A DNA stretch of 64,000 nucleotides from Lachnospiraceae bacterium NC2008 (GCA_000687675.1 JHWS01000006.1:124001-188000), one strand, 5' to 3'. Positions 33,032 to 43,585 are shown, counted from the first letter of the stretch. Numbers and translations are program-made. The notes: a model not told the origin generated them from the letters alone.

Positions 33032-35536
33032 ATGCCAAAGAAAGCAGCAGCGGCGACTACATCGTCTGGAGCAACTATAAGAGATTCTTTTGACAAGGAC
33101 CTTTTTAAGAGAAGCGTGCTCTATAACATTAAGACATTATATAGAAAGACACTTGAGGAAGCTACTCCTCAGCAGATATTCCAGGCAGTATCATATGCTA
33201 TCAAAGATCAGGTAGTAGATATGTGGCTTGAAACACAGAAGCAGTACGAGAAGAAGGATCCAAAGACAGTTTACTATCTCTCGATGGAATTCCTTATGGG
33301 ACGTGCTCTTGGTAACATGATGATCAATATGAAGGGCTACAAGGCAGTTGCTGAAGCTCTTGATGAACTAGGCCTTGATATTAACGTTATCGAAGATCAG
33401 GAGCCAGATGCAGCACTTGGTAACGGTGGTCTTGGCCGTCTTGCAGCATGTTTCCTTGATTCACTTGCAACACTTGGATACAGTGCATATGGATGCGGTA
33501 TCCGTTACAGATATGGTATGTTCAAGCAGAAGATTAAAGATGGTTATCAGGTAGAGGTACCAGATAACTGGCTTGAGAATGGTAACCCATTCGAACTTCG
33601 CCGTCCAGAATATGCCAAGGAAGTTAAGTTCGGCGGATATGTAAGCTGCAGAACAGATGAGAATGGTAGAAACAACTACTTCCAGGAAGGTTACCAGGCA
33701 GTTAAGGCTATACCTTATGATGTACCTGTTGTAGGTTATGGCAATGGTATCGTTAATACACTTCGTATCTGGGATGCAGAGTCTATTGACGTATTCAGAC
33801 TTGACTCATTTGATAAGGGTGATTACCAGAAGGCTGTTGAGCAGGAAAACCTTGCTCGTAACATTGTAGAAGTTCTTTATCCTAACGATAACCACTATGC
33901 TGGTAAGGAACTTAGACTTAAGCAGCAGTACTTCTTCATCTCAGCATCAGTTCAGGAAGCTGTTGCAAAATACATGAGAAATCATAGTGACATTAAGAAG
34001 TTCTATGAGAAGGTTACATTCCAGCTTAACGATACACACCCAACAGTTGCTATAGCAGAACTTATGCGTATCCTTATGGATGAGCATTATCTTACATGGG
34101 ATGAAGCATGGGAAGTTACAACTAAGACATGTGCTTATACTAACCATACAATTATGTCAGAAGCACTTGAGAAATGGCCTATCGAGCTCTTCTCTAGACT
34201 TCTTCCTCGTATATATCAGATTATTGAAGAAATCAACAGAAGATTCCTTATCGAAGTTGAAGCTAAGTATCCTGGAAATCAGGACAAGGTTAGAAAGATG
34301 GCTATCATCTACGATGGACAGGTTAAGATGGCTCACCTTGCTATTGTTGCTGGCTACTCAGTAAACGGTGTTGCAAGACTTCATACAGAGATCTTAAAGA
34401 ATCAGGAACTTAAAGACTTCTATGAGATGTTCCCTGATAAGTTCAACAACAAGACTAATGGTATTACACAGAGAAGATTTCTTCTTCACGGTAACCCACT
34501 TCTTGCCGATTGGGTAACAGCTCATATTGGTGATGACTGGATTACAAACCTTCCAAAGATTAATAAACTTAAAGTATATGCAGATGATGAGAAGGCTCAG
34601 CAGGAATTCATGAATATCAAGTACCAGAACAAGGTACGTCTTGCTAAGTACATTAAGGAGCACAATGGTATCGATGTAGATCCACGTTCTATCTTCGATG
34701 TACAGGTTAAGAGACTTCACGAATACAAGAGACAGCTTCTTAACATCCTTCACGTTATGCATCTTTATAACCAGCTTAAGGATAATCCTGATATGGACTT
34801 CTATCCAAGAACATTTATCTTTGGTGCTAAGGCAGCAGCAGGTTATATGAATGCTAAGCTTACAATTAAGCTTATTAACTCAGTAGCTGATGTTGTTAAC
34901 AATGATCCTGATATCAACGGACGTCTTAAGGTTGTATTTATCGAAGATTACAGAGTATCCAATGCAGAGATAATATTCGCTGCAGCTGATGTATCAGAGC
35001 AGATTTCTACAGCTTCTAAGGAAGCATCTGGTACAGGTAACATGAAGTTCATGCTTAACGGTGCTCTTACAATTGGTACTATGGATGGTGCTAATGTTGA
35101 AATCGTTGAAGAAGTTGGCAAGGAGAATGCATTTATCTTCGGTCTTTCTTCAGAAGAAGTAATTCACTATGAGAACTATGGTGGATATAACCCATCAGAA
35201 ATCTTCAACAATGACCCTAACGTAAGACGTGTACTTATGCAGCTTATTAATGGTACATTTGCTCCGGATGATCCTGATAGATTCAGACCACTTTACAACT
35301 CTCTTCTTAATACACTTTCATCTTCTAAGGCTGATACATACTTCATCCTTAAGGATTTCGAAAGCTATGCAGAAGCTCAGCGCAAGGTTGAGGCAGCATA
35401 CAAGGATGAGAAGAGCTGGGCGAGAAGTGCTATTCTTAATACAGCATGCTCAGGTAAGTTCACATCTGATAGAACTATCCAGGAATACGTTAAGGAAATC
35501 TGGAAACTTGATAAGGTTACACTTAGACGTAAATAA
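33032..35536 (+). CDS. glgP: Glycogen/alpha-glucan phosphorylase
   Basis: An 834-residue cytoplasmic GT35 enzyme that releases glucose 1-phosphate from glycogen or maltodextrin. Conserved blocks are all visible: ALGNGGLGRLAACFLDS, GYGIRY-type (GYGCGIRYRYGMFKQ), QLNDTHP, GITQRRFL, the KRLHEYKRQLLN block, and the PLP site around K672 in GTGNMKFMLNGALTIGT. Length is normal. Codon use is highly biased, with few rare codons, suggesting strong expression. It has its own promoter region and a strong terminator. Confidence 0.97.
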   Translation: MPKKAAAATTSSGATIRDSFDKDLFKRSVLYNIKTLYRKTLEEATPQQIFQAVSYAIKDQVVDMWLETQKQYEKKDPKTVYYLSMEFLMGRALGNMMINMKGYKAVAEALDELGLDINVIEDQEPDAALGNGGLGRLAACFLDSLATLGYSAYGCGIRYRYGMFKQKIKDGYQVEVPDNWLENGNPFELRRPEYAKEVKFGGYVSCRTDENGRNNYFQEGYQAVKAIPYDVPVVGYGNGIVNTLRIWDAESIDVFRLDSFDKGDYQKAVEQENLARNIVEVLYPNDNHYAGKELRLKQQYFFISASVQEAVAKYMRNHSDIKKFYEKVTFQLNDTHPTVAIAELMRILMDEHYLTWDEAWEVTTKTCAYTNHTIMSEALEKWPIELFSRLLPRIYQIIEEINRRFLIEVEAKYPGNQDKVRKMAIIYDGQVKMAHLAIVAGYSVNGVARLHTEILKNQELKDFYEMFPDKFNNKTNGITQRRFLLHGNPLLADWVTAHIGDDWITNLPKINKLKVYADDEKAQQEFMNIKYQNKVRLAKYIKEHNGIDVDPRSIFDVQVKRLHEYKRQLLNILHVMHLYNQLKDNPDMDFYPRTFIFGAKAAAGYMNAKLTIKLINSVADVVNNDPDINGRLKVVFIEDYRVSNAEIIFAAADVSEQISTASKEASGTGNMKFMLNGALTIGTMDGANVEIVEEVGKENAFIFGLSSEEVIHYENYGGYNPSEIFNNDPNVRRVLMQLINGTFAPDDPDRFRPLYNSLLNTLSSSKADTYFILKDFESYAEAQRKVEAAYKDEKSWARSAILNTACSGKFTSDRTIQEYVKEIWKLDKVTLRRK

Positions 35537-35554
35537 TATATGTAATTAACTACT

Positions 35555-35582
35555 AGGCGGCTCCAAAAGGAGCCGCCTTTTT
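35555..35582 (+). terminator. Rho-independent terminator of glgP
   Basis: A perfect 10-bp stem AGGCGGCTCC/GGAGCCGCCT with an AAAA loop is followed by TTTT. Confidence 0.95.
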
Positions 35583-35592
35583 GTGTTTTATG

Positions 35593-35672
35593 TGCAGGGC
35601 TGGGATAGGTAATTATCGCCTCTGGCGAACCTAGCCTGCGCTGCGAGTAAGAGGATACCTTCTACTTGATTT
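35593..35672. repeat. Dispersed structured repeat, copy 1
   Basis: About 80 nt with a CAGGGCT/AGCCTG outer stem, an inner TCGCC-TCT-GGCGA hairpin and a CGAGTA...TACTTG stem. It aligns with copies at 46059 and 46152 and with a truncated copy at 48140. It follows the glgP terminator and does not overlap a gene. Confidence 0.75.
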
Positions 35673-35729
35673 GGGAAAATGATATAAAGAAAATCTTTTT
35701 TTTCCGTTTTTTTCTTACTTTTCGCATAC

Positions 35730-35758
35730 TATACAGTCAAAGTAAATAACACTATAAT
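35730..35758 (+). promoter_or_regulatory. Probable promoter of hydratase-leuS unit
   Basis: TATACA and TATAAT are spaced by 17 nt, ~120 nt before the aconitase-family gene. A GGGC/GCCC hairpin (around 35768-35781) and a CATG...CATG repeat lie in the leader. The long leader might hold further regulation, but no known riboswitch is recognised. Confidence 0.5.
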
Positions 35759-35876
35759 ATTCTGTGGGCTTTTATGCCCTATTTGTCATGCCCAAAAATT
35801 CGCATGACTTCCTATTATTAATGTAGTAAATGTTGCCGGTAGAGACTGGCTAATAATAAAGAAGGGAAGTTACAAC

Positions 35877-38168
35877 ATGATTAATTTGTACGAAGGCGGC
35901 GCTTACCTTGTAGGCGGAAGCGAACTTGTTGCAGACAGTGCTGAAGCAGTAGCAGCAGTAAAGTCTAAGACAGGTAAAGACATTACAAAGGAAGAAGCTA
36001 AGAAGAATACTATCGCATATAGCATCCTCGAGGCTCACAACACTTCAGGCAATATGGATAAGCTTAAGATTAAGTTCGATAAGCTTACAAGCCACGATAT
36101 TACTTTCGTAGGTATTATCCAGACAGCAAGAGCTTCAGGCCTTAAGAAATTCCCTATTCCATATGTACTTACAAACTGCCACAACTCACTTTGTGCAGTA
36201 GGTGGTACTATCAACGAAGATGACCACATGTTTGGTCTTTCATGTGCTAAGAAGTACGGCGGTGTATACGTTCCACCTCATCAGGCAGTTATACATCAGT
36301 TTGCAAGAGAGATGCTTGCAGGCGGCGGACGTATGATTCTTGGTTCTGACTCTCACACAAGATACGGTGCTCTTGGTACTATGGCTATGGGCGAAGGAGG
36401 TCCAGAGCTTGTTAAGCAGCTTCTTAACCAGACATATGATATTAATATGCCAGGTGTTGTAGCTGTATATATGACAGGAGAACCTGTTCGCGGTGTAGGT
36501 CCTCAGGACGTTGCTCTCGCAATTATCGGCGCTGTATTTAAGAACGGCTACGTTAAGAATAAGGTAATGGAATTCGTTGGTCCTGGTGTAAAGAATCTTT
36601 CAGCTGATTTCCGTATCGGTGTAGATGTTATGACAACAGAGACAACTTGCCTTTCTTCTATCTGGGCTACAGATGAGAAGATTAAGGAATTCTATGATAT
36701 TCATAAGAGACCAGAAGATTATAAGGAACTTAATCCTGGTGATGTTGCATATTATGATGGAGTTATCGAAATTGATCTTTCTAAGATTAAGCCAATGATA
36801 GCTATGCCATTCCACCCATCTAATGCATACACTATCGAAGAGGTTAATGCTAACCTTGAAGATATTCTTCATGAAACAGAGAAGCGTGCACTTGTATCAC
36901 TTGATGGTGCAGTTGATTATAAGCTTACAGACAAGATTAAGAACGGTAAGTTCTATGTTGACCAGGGTATTATCGCTGGTTGTGCAGGTGGTGGATTCGA
37001 GAACATCTGCGCTGCAGCTGATATCTTAAATGGCGCATCTATTGGACCAGACGAGTTTACACTTAGCGTATATCCAGCTTCTATGCCAGTTTATATGGAA
37101 CTTATTAGAAATGGCTGCGCAGCTAAGATTATGGAAACAGGTGCAATCATGAAGACTGCATTCTGCGGACCTTGCTTTGGTGCTGGTGATACACCATCTA
37201 ACAACGGCTTCTCTATTAGACATTCAACACGTAACTTCCCTAACCGTGAAGGTTCTAAGCTTCAGAGCGGTCAGATTTCATCAGTTGCACTTATGGATGC
37301 TCGTTCAATCGCAGCTACTGCAGCTAATAAGGGATTCCTTACTCCAGCTACAGAAGTTCCAGAGAAGATTGGACAGTATAAGTATTCATTTGATGACACT
37401 ATTTATAAGAACAGAGTATTTGATTCAAAGGGCCTTGCAGATGACAGCGTAGAGATTAAGTTTGGTCCTAACATTAAGGACTGGCCAGCTATGGTTGCTC
37501 TTCCAGAGAATATGCTTCTTAAGGTTGTATCAGAGATTCATGACCCTGTTACAACAACAGATGAGCTTATTCCTTCAGGTGAGACATCATCATATAGATC
37601 TAACCCACTTGGACTTGCTGAGTTTGCACTTTCAAGAAAGGATCCAGAATACGTAGGTAGAGCTAAGGCAATTCAGAAGGCTCAGAAGGCAATTGAGGCT
37701 GGAGAGTGTGCTGGTAAGGCAGTTCCAGAAGTTGCTGAGGCTATGGAAGTAGTTAAGAAGACATTTGCAGATGTTGATCATAATAACCTTGGTGTTGGTT
37801 CAACAATCTTTGCTGTTAAGCCAGGTGATGGTTCAGCAAGAGAGCAGGCTGCATCTTGCCAGAAGGTACTTGGTGGATGGGCTAACATCGCTAATGAATA
37901 TGCTACAAAGAGATACAGATCAAACCTTATTAACTGGGGTATGCTTCCATTTATTATTCCAGAAGGAGAACTTCCATTTAAGAATCTTGATTTCATCTTC
38001 CTTCCAGGTATTAAGAAGGCAGTTGAAGAGAAAGCTTCAGAGATTAAGGCATATGTTATTAAGGACGGCGGTCTTAAAGAGTTTACTATGACACTTGGTG
38101 AACTTACAGATGAAGAAAGACAGATTATCCTTAAGGGTTGTCTTATCAACTACAACCGTGTTGATTAA
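35877..38168 (+). CDS. Aconitase-family [4Fe-4S] hydratase
   Basis: A 763-residue member of the aconitase/isopropylmalate isomerase superfamily. The N-terminal three-domain catalytic body and C-terminal swivel domain are both present. Iron-sulfur ligands are probably Cys in [12 protein letters not shown] and in the [10 protein letters not shown] block; [19 protein letters not shown] is the conserved substrate-binding segment. It would interconvert citrate and isocitrate or a related hydroxy acid. It is shorter than AcnA (~890), and the subgroup seen in Clostridia is often labelled only 'hydratase', so the substrate is left open. leuS follows 47 nt later. Confidence 0.88.
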   Translation: MINLYEGGAYLVGGSELVADSAEAVAAVKSKTGKDITKEEAKKNTIAYSILEAHNTSGNMDKLKIKFDKLTSHDITFVGIIQTARASGLKKFPIPYVLTNCHNSLCAVGGTINEDDHMFGLSCAKKYGGVYVPPHQAVIHQFAREMLAGGGRMILGSDSHTRYGALGTMAMGEGGPELVKQLLNQTYDINMPGVVAVYMTGEPVRGVGPQDVALAIIGAVFKNGYVKNKVMEFVGPGVKNLSADFRIGVDVMTTETTCLSSIWATDEKIKEFYDIHKRPEDYKELNPGDVAYYDGVIEIDLSKIKPMIAMPFHPSNAYTIEEVNANLEDILHETEKRALVSLDGAVDYKLTDKIKNGKFYVDQGIIAGCAGGGFENICAAADILNGASIGPDEFTLSVYPASMPVYMELIRNGCAAKIMETGAIMKTAFCGPCFGAGDTPSNNGFSIRHSTRNFPNREGSKLQSGQISSVALMDARSIAATAANKGFLTPATEVPEKIGQYKYSFDDTIYKNRVFDSKGLADDSVEIKFGPNIKDWPAMVALPENMLLKVVSEIHDPVTTTDELIPSGETSSYRSNPLGLAEFALSRKDPEYVGRAKAIQKAQKAIEAGECAGKAVPEVAEAMEVVKKTFADVDHNNLGVGSTIFAVKPGDGSAREQAASCQKVLGGWANIANEYATKRYRSNLINWGMLPFIIPEGELPFKNLDFIFLPGIKKAVEEKASEIKAYVIKDGGLKEFTMTLGELTDEERQIILKGCLINYNRVD

Positions 38169-38215
38169 TTAAGATATTATTACAGCTAACTAGCTGACAA
38201 GGAGCGTTAAGTATC

Positions 38216-40666
38216 ATGAGAAACGACGAGAAAGTATATAATCCTAAAGAAATTGAGCCAAAATGGCAGAAGTACTGGGAAGAACATGAAACATTTAAGA
38301 CAGACGTATGGGACTTTTCTAAGCCTAAGTTCTATGCTCTTGATATGTTCCCATACCCATCAGGTGTAGGTCTTCACGCAGGACATCCTGAAGGATACAC
38401 AGCTACAGATATAGTATCTCGTATGAAGAGAATGCAGGGCTACAATGTCCTTCACCCAATGGGATACGATTCATTTGGTCTTCCAGCTGAGCAGTACGCT
38501 GTTACAACAGGTAACCATCCTAATGGATTTACACAGGAGAACATAAAGACATTCTCAAAGCAGCTTAAAGAGCTTGGTTTTGACTATGACTGGTCTAAGA
38601 TGGTTGCAACATCTGATCCTAAGTTCTACAAGTGGACACAGTGGATCTTCAAACAGCTTTATCTTGATGGATATGCAAAATATATTGATATGCCAGTTAA
38701 CTGGTGTGAAGAACTTGGTACAGTTCTTTCTAACGATGAAGTTATTGATGGTAAGTCAGAGCGTGGTGGATACCCAGTAGTTCGTAAGAACATGAAGCAA
38801 TGGGTTATTGACCAGCCAGCATTTGCAGAGAAGCTTCTTGAAGGACTTGATGAGATCGACTGGCCAGAGTCTACTAAGGCTATTCAGCGTAACTGGATTG
38901 GACGTTCAACAGGTGTTGAAGTTGAGTTCCAGATTGTTGGCGGCGGCAAGTTCTCAATCTTTACAACATGTATTGAAACAATATACGGTATTACATTCAT
39001 GGTACTTGCTCCAGATGGAGATATAGTTGAAGGTCTTCTTGACAGAGTTGAGAATATCGATGAAGTTAAGGCTTACATCGAAGAGACTAAGAAGAAGAAC
39101 GATATGGACCGTACAGAGCTAAACAAGACTAAGTCAGGATGCGAGCTTAAGGGTGTTACATGTATCAACCCTGTTAATGGTAAAGAAGTTCGTATGTTCA
39201 TCGGTGACTTCGTTCTTGCTTCATACGGTACAGGTGCAGTTATGGCTGTTCCAACACACGATCAGCGTGACTTCGAATATGCACAGGCTCATAACATTGA
39301 TATGATTCAGGTTATCGATGGTGATGAGAAACTTGGACATGTAGATGTAACTAGTCAGGCATTTGAAAAGCATGATTATCTTGGCAAGGGCTACAAGCTT
39401 ATTAACTCAGAAGAGTTTACAGGACTTACAGTTGAAGAAGCTAAGCCAGCTATCACAAAGAAACTTGTTGATATGGGTATTGCCAAGGAAACAGTTAACT
39501 ACCACTTCCGTGAATGGATCTTCGCTCGTCAGAGATATTGGGGTGAGCCAGTTCCAGTTGTACACGGAGAAGATGGCAAGATTCATGTACTTGATGACAG
39601 TGAACTTCCACTTATCCTTCCAGAACTTGAAGACTACAAGGGTAAGAACGGACAGGCTCCACTTGAGAATGCTGAGGAGTGGAAGCAGTATGATAAGAAT
39701 GGCATAAAGGGTAAGAGAGAAACTTCTACTATGCCAGGTAGTGCAGGTTCATCATGGTACTTCCTTAGATATATTGATCCTGATAACGATGAGAAGTTCG
39801 CTGACCCAGAACTTCTTAAGCACTGGATGCCTGTTGACCTTTATATAGGTGGACCTGAGCATGCTGTTGGACATCTTATGTATTCACGTATCTGGAACAG
39901 ATACTTATATGACAAGGGTCTTGCTCCTACAAAAGAGCCATTTAAGAAACTTGTTCACCAGGGTATGATTCTTGGTTCTAACGGTATCAAGATGGGTAAG
40001 CGTTTCCCAGAATTCGTTGTTAACCCTTCAGATATAGTTAATGACTACGGTGCAGATACACTTCGTCTCTATGAGATGTTTATGGGACCACTTGAGGTTT
40101 CTAAGCCATGGAGTCAGCAGGGTGTTGAAGGTGCTAGAAAGTTCATTAACAGAGTATGGACATTCTTTACTAACCCAGAGAATATTACAGATACTAATGA
40201 TGGCAGTCTTACAAAGGTATATCATCAGACAGTTAAGAAAGTAACTGATGACTTTGAAGCACTTGCATTTAACACAGCTATCTCTCAGATGATGATATTT
40301 GTCAATGCTGTATACAAGGCTGGTACATGTCCAAAAGAATATGCAGAAGGTCTTATAAAGATGCTTTCTTGTATCGTTCCTCACGTAGGTGAAGAAATCT
40401 GGAGTGAACTTGGTCATAATGACACAATCGCATTCGAAAAGTGGCCTACATATGATGAGAAGGAACTTGTAGAAGATACAGTAGAAATCGGTGTTCAGAT
40501 TAATGGTAAGGTTAAGGGTACAGTTGCAATCGGTGTTGATGAAGCACAGGATAGCGCTCTTGCTAAAGCCAAGGAAACAGATTTCATTAAGAAGGCAATT
40601 GAAGGCAAGACTATTGTTAAGGAAATCTATGTTAAAGGAAAGATTATTAACATAGTTGTTAAGTAA
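38216..40666 (+). CDS. leuS: Leucyl-tRNA synthetase
   Basis: An 816-residue class I synthetase. The HIGH-type motif is HAGH within YPSGVGLHAGHPEGY, the CP1 editing domain (~220-410) includes GTGAVMAVPTHDQRD, and the C-terminal anticodon-binding and tail domains are present. The KMSKS position reads K592-M-G-K-R596, a variant discussed in the findings. No T-box leader precedes it; only 47 nt separate it from the hydratase gene, so the two are probably co-transcribed. Confidence 0.97.
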   Translation: MRNDEKVYNPKEIEPKWQKYWEEHETFKTDVWDFSKPKFYALDMFPYPSGVGLHAGHPEGYTATDIVSRMKRMQGYNVLHPMGYDSFGLPAEQYAVTTGNHPNGFTQENIKTFSKQLKELGFDYDWSKMVATSDPKFYKWTQWIFKQLYLDGYAKYIDMPVNWCEELGTVLSNDEVIDGKSERGGYPVVRKNMKQWVIDQPAFAEKLLEGLDEIDWPESTKAIQRNWIGRSTGVEVEFQIVGGGKFSIFTTCIETIYGITFMVLAPDGDIVEGLLDRVENIDEVKAYIEETKKKNDMDRTELNKTKSGCELKGVTCINPVNGKEVRMFIGDFVLASYGTGAVMAVPTHDQRDFEYAQAHNIDMIQVIDGDEKLGHVDVTSQAFEKHDYLGKGYKLINSEEFTGLTVEEAKPAITKKLVDMGIAKETVNYHFREWIFARQRYWGEPVPVVHGEDGKIHVLDDSELPLILPELEDYKGKNGQAPLENAEEWKQYDKNGIKGKRETSTMPGSAGSSWYFLRYIDPDNDEKFADPELLKHWMPVDLYIGGPEHAVGHLMYSRIWNRYLYDKGLAPTKEPFKKLVHQGMILGSNGIKMGKRFPEFVVNPSDIVNDYGADTLRLYEMFMGPLEVSKPWSQQGVEGARKFINRVWTFFTNPENITDTNDGSLTKVYHQTVKKVTDDFEALAFNTAISQMMIFVNAVYKAGTCPKEYAEGLIKMLSCIVPHVGEEIWSELGHNDTIAFEKWPTYDEKELVEDTVEIGVQINGKVKGTVAIGVDEAQDSALAKAKETDFIKKAIEGKTIVKEIYVKGKIINIVVK

Positions 40667-40691
40667 TTTGTAACATTAAAAAAGTATAACT

Positions 40692-40752
40692 ATGGAAATG
40701 GCTGTTAACCGGCTGTTTCCATGTATACCGGTAACAAGTGTCACCGGTTAAT
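40692..40752 (+). promoter_or_regulatory. Structured leader before the phosphonate operon
   Basis: ATGGAAA/TTTCCAT (40692-40722) forms a stem without a T-run. TTAACCGG, TACCGGTA and ACCGGTTAA recur within 50 nt and can pair in alternative ways. This may be a leuS terminator, an attenuator or an operator; no clear promoter was found. Confidence 0.4.
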
Positions 40753-40770
40753 ATATGGAGGATAATTAAA

Positions 40771-41055
40771 ATGAAAAAAGTATTATTAGGTCTCGGAAAG
40801 TTTGTTTACTTCTTCACAGGATTCTATGTAATCCTTACAATGAATGTTCACGCATACATCGATCCTAGTGCGGTAACATATGGTATTCAGGCTATCGCAG
40901 CTGTTGTTGTTGCTATCGGTGCACTTATTGCAGTATTCCGTCATAAGATTGCAGCTTTCTTCAAGAAAGGAAAGAAGGAAGAAAAGGCTGAAATCCACTT
41001 TACAGATGACGAAGAAGCAGCTACAGAAACAGCAGATGAAAAGGAAGAGAACTAA
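40771..41055 (+). CDS. Small membrane protein with acidic tail
   Basis: The 94-residue product has an N-terminal helix (or uncleaved signal, ~5-25), a short YIDPSAVTYGIQAI loop, a second helix (~38-57), then a Lys-rich and a Glu-rich tail. The ATG at 40771 follows ATGGAGG and replaces a longer frame opening at 40738. Small membrane proteins with a YIDPS-type loop occur beside surface-polymer genes in Clostridia, but the family has no known role. It is probably the first gene of the phosphonate and surface operon, 28 nt before the fusion gene. Confidence 0.7.
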   Translation: MKKVLLGLGKFVYFFTGFYVILTMNVHAYIDPSAVTYGIQAIAAVVVAIGALIAVFRHKIAAFFKKGKKEEKAEIHFTDDEEAATETADEKEEN

Positions 41056-41083
41056 TAAGTTCTTAAGATAAGGGATATATAAG

Positions 41084-43021
41084 ATGCAGTACTTAGGAAT
41101 CGCTTTTGGATACGTACTTAATATATGTTACAAGCTCTGTAATGATTACGCGCTTGCTATCATATTGTTCACATTGTTAACTAAAATAATTCTTCTTCCA
41201 ATATCTATCATGGTACAGAAGAACTCAATAAAGATGGTTAAGATGTATCCTGCTATGAACAGAATCAAAGCAAAATGCTTTGGTAACAAGGATATGATTG
41301 CAGAGGAACAGTATAACCTCTACAAAGAGAACCATTATCATGCAACACTTGATCTTATACCTGTAATTGCACAGCTTGTAATTCTTATGGGTGTTGTTGA
41401 AGGTATTAGACAGACTATACCAGTTAACGGTGTATGCAGATATTCTATGAAATTAGTATCCTTTGGCTTTGATTTTGGATTAATTCCAAGCAAGGCTATG
41501 GGTATCACAATAATTATTCCTGTAGTTGCTGCATTATCAGCATGGCTTATGTGCTTTACACAGAACCGTTCGAATGTACTTCAGTCAGAGCAGGGAACAG
41601 CAAACAAGATGATTACACTTTCCATCTCAGTTGCTCTTTCCCTTTATCTTGGCTTCTTTGTAACAGCAGGCGTAGGCTTTTACTGGATTATCTCTAACCT
41701 TATGTCTATAGCTCAGATGTATATCTTAAATGTTTGCATTAATCCTAAGAAATACATCGACTATGATGCATTAGAAGCAAGCCGCCAGGAACTTGAAAAA
41801 GTTACTAAGTATGCGGCTGAAAATAGTAAGGGTAGAACAAAAGAAGAAATTGCCCGTGAGAAGGCAGATGTTAAGGCATTTGAAAAATATCACGGTAAGC
41901 AGGTTGTATTCTATTCTGAAAAGAATGGTTTCTATAAATATTTCAAAGATGTTATTGAAACTATACTTAAGAAGACAGATATCGTTATTCATTACATAAC
42001 AGGTGATATTAACGATGAAGTATTCAAACTTGCCTCAGACCACTTTAGGGTTTATTACATAGGCGAGAACAAGCTTATCATCACTATGATGCGTATGGAT
42101 GCAGATGTAGTAGTACTTACTATGCCTGACCTTCAGAAGTATCACATCAAGCGTTCGATGGTAAGAAAAGATATTGAATATATCTATATGGATCATGCTG
42201 TAGCAAGTGCCAATATGACACTTAGAAAGCATGCACTTGATAACTTTGATACTATCTTCGCAACAAATCAGCTTATGGCAGATGAGATGCGTGAGATGGA
42301 AGAGGTGTATAACCTTAAGAAGAAGAATATCGTAGAATACGGATATTCACTTATCGATAATATGATTGCCAACTATGAAAAAACTCATAGTGAAGATGAT
42401 AGCAATCCGGATAATATTATCAAGCAAAAGGGTGGCAACCGCACACCAGAAATCCTTATCGCTCCATCATGGCAGCAGGATAATATTATGGAATCTTACA
42501 TTGACGAGATTCTTGATAACTTACTTGGACATGGCTACCATATAACAGTTAGACCTCATCCACAGTATGTACGACACTTTGAAGCTAAGCTAAAAGCGCT
42601 TGGCGATAAATATAAAGAACATGATGACTTCGAGCTTCAGCTTGATTTCTCATCTAATAAAACAGTATTTGATGCAGATGTGCTTATAACAGACTGGTCT
42701 GGTATAGCTTATGAGTATTCATTTACAACTCTTAAGCCAACACTCTTCATCAACACACCTATGAAGATTATGAATCCTGATTATAAGGATCTTAAAACTG
42801 TGCCATTCGATATCGAGGCAAGAGACCAGGTTGGTATCTCTGTTGATACTGATAAGCTTGGAACACTTGGCGAAGTTGCAGAAAAGCTTCTTACACAGCC
42901 TGTATATTCTAAAGAATCGCTTAAGGCTGTCAGAGAAAAATATCTCTACAATGTAGGAACATCTGCAGAGGTTGGTGCAAAATATATTATTAAACAGCTT
43001 ATTGCTGCTAGTAAGAGATAA
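41084..43021 (+). CDS. YidC/Oxa1-like insertase fused to CDP-glycerol glycerophosphotransferase-like domain
   Basis: Residues ~1-225 resemble YidC/Oxa1: five membrane segments, with LAIILFTLLTKIILLP carrying K34 where YidC normally has the groove Arg, followed by the amphipathic coil (QKNSIKMVKMYPAMNRIK). A short charged linker (~230-270) leads to a cytoplasmic domain (~275-645) with TagB/TagF features: YIYMDHA, APSWQQDN, R490-P-H-P and D537-W-S-G-I-AYEYSF. TagF-type enzymes transfer glycerol phosphate from CDP-glycerol to teichoic-acid chains. I do not know a standard family with this fusion. It lies directly in front of phosphonate biosynthesis genes. Confidence 0.85.
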   Translation: MQYLGIAFGYVLNICYKLCNDYALAIILFTLLTKIILLPISIMVQKNSIKMVKMYPAMNRIKAKCFGNKDMIAEEQYNLYKENHYHATLDLIPVIAQLVILMGVVEGIRQTIPVNGVCRYSMKLVSFGFDFGLIPSKAMGITIIIPVVAALSAWLMCFTQNRSNVLQSEQGTANKMITLSISVALSLYLGFFVTAGVGFYWIISNLMSIAQMYILNVCINPKKYIDYDALEASRQELEKVTKYAAENSKGRTKEEIAREKADVKAFEKYHGKQVVFYSEKNGFYKYFKDVIETILKKTDIVIHYITGDINDEVFKLASDHFRVYYIGENKLIITMMRMDADVVVLTMPDLQKYHIKRSMVRKDIEYIYMDHAVASANMTLRKHALDNFDTIFATNQLMADEMREMEEVYNLKKKNIVEYGYSLIDNMIANYEKTHSEDDSNPDNIIKQKGGNRTPEILIAPSWQQDNIMESYIDEILDNLLGHGYHITVRPHPQYVRHFEAKLKALGDKYKEHDDFELQLDFSSNKTVFDADVLITDWSGIAYEYSFTTLKPTLFINTPMKIMNPDYKDLKTVPFDIEARDQVGISVDTDKLGTLGEVAEKLLTQPVYSKESLKAVREKYLYNVGTSAEVGAKYIIKQLIAASKR

Positions 43022-43110
43022 TATGCGTTGTATATGTATGGCCCCTACCATACATTAAGGATATTATGCAGGTATGAAACCTGCCGGGAAAGAAAGTAAG
43101 AGAGAGTATT

Positions 43111-43542
43111 ATGAAAAAGAAGATGCTGGTAAGATTTTTACTACTAGCCTTGGCACTTACTATGCTAACGGCTTGTGGTAAAGAAAAGAAGAACAAGAAG
43201 ACCCTTGAAGAATTCTATGCCTCAGAAGAGGTTCAGGAAAAACTTGCTGAGAATATGAAGGCAGTAAGCCCTCAGTATTATTACTACTATTCTAATGTTG
43301 AAATTGAAGTTGTTGGTAATGAGATGATTTACAAGTACACTTATAGAAATAATAAGGTACTTGATCAGGATTCACTAAGCGATGCACTTGGACCACAGGC
43401 TGCTGAGCTTATTCAGAAGCTGGGTAAGAATACAGGTGTAACAGATGATATTACTATCAGGTACATCTACTACAATCCTGATGGCACAGAGATTGCTAAT
43501 GTAGCATTCTATGACAAATACCAGCCACCAAAGATGAACTAA
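43111..43542 (+). CDS. Small lipoprotein (DUF4854-like)
   Basis: A lipoprotein signal with lipobox LTAC (Cys ~24) precedes a short Lys-rich stretch and a ~110-residue domain with TLEEFYASEEVQEKLAE and two antiparallel strands (VEIEVVGNEMIYKYTY). This resembles DUF4854 proteins, which are of unknown function. It is embedded in the phosphonate operon, 43 nt before the aminotransferase gene, so it may act on the modified polymer outside the cell. Confidence 0.72.
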   Translation: MKKKMLVRFLLLALALTMLTACGKEKKNKKTLEEFYASEEVQEKLAENMKAVSPQYYYYYSNVEIEVVGNEMIYKYTYRNNKVLDQDSLSDALGPQAAELIQKLGKNTGVTDDITIRYIYYNPDGTEIANVAFYDKYQPPKMN

Positions 43543-43585
43543 TAAGAGATATAACTATAGTAAAGAATAAAAGGAGTGAATTGGT

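Noticed and set aside
38169-38215. T-box leader before leuS
   Set aside because: Only 47 nt separate leuS from the upstream gene, without a specifier loop or a T-box antiterminator sequence.
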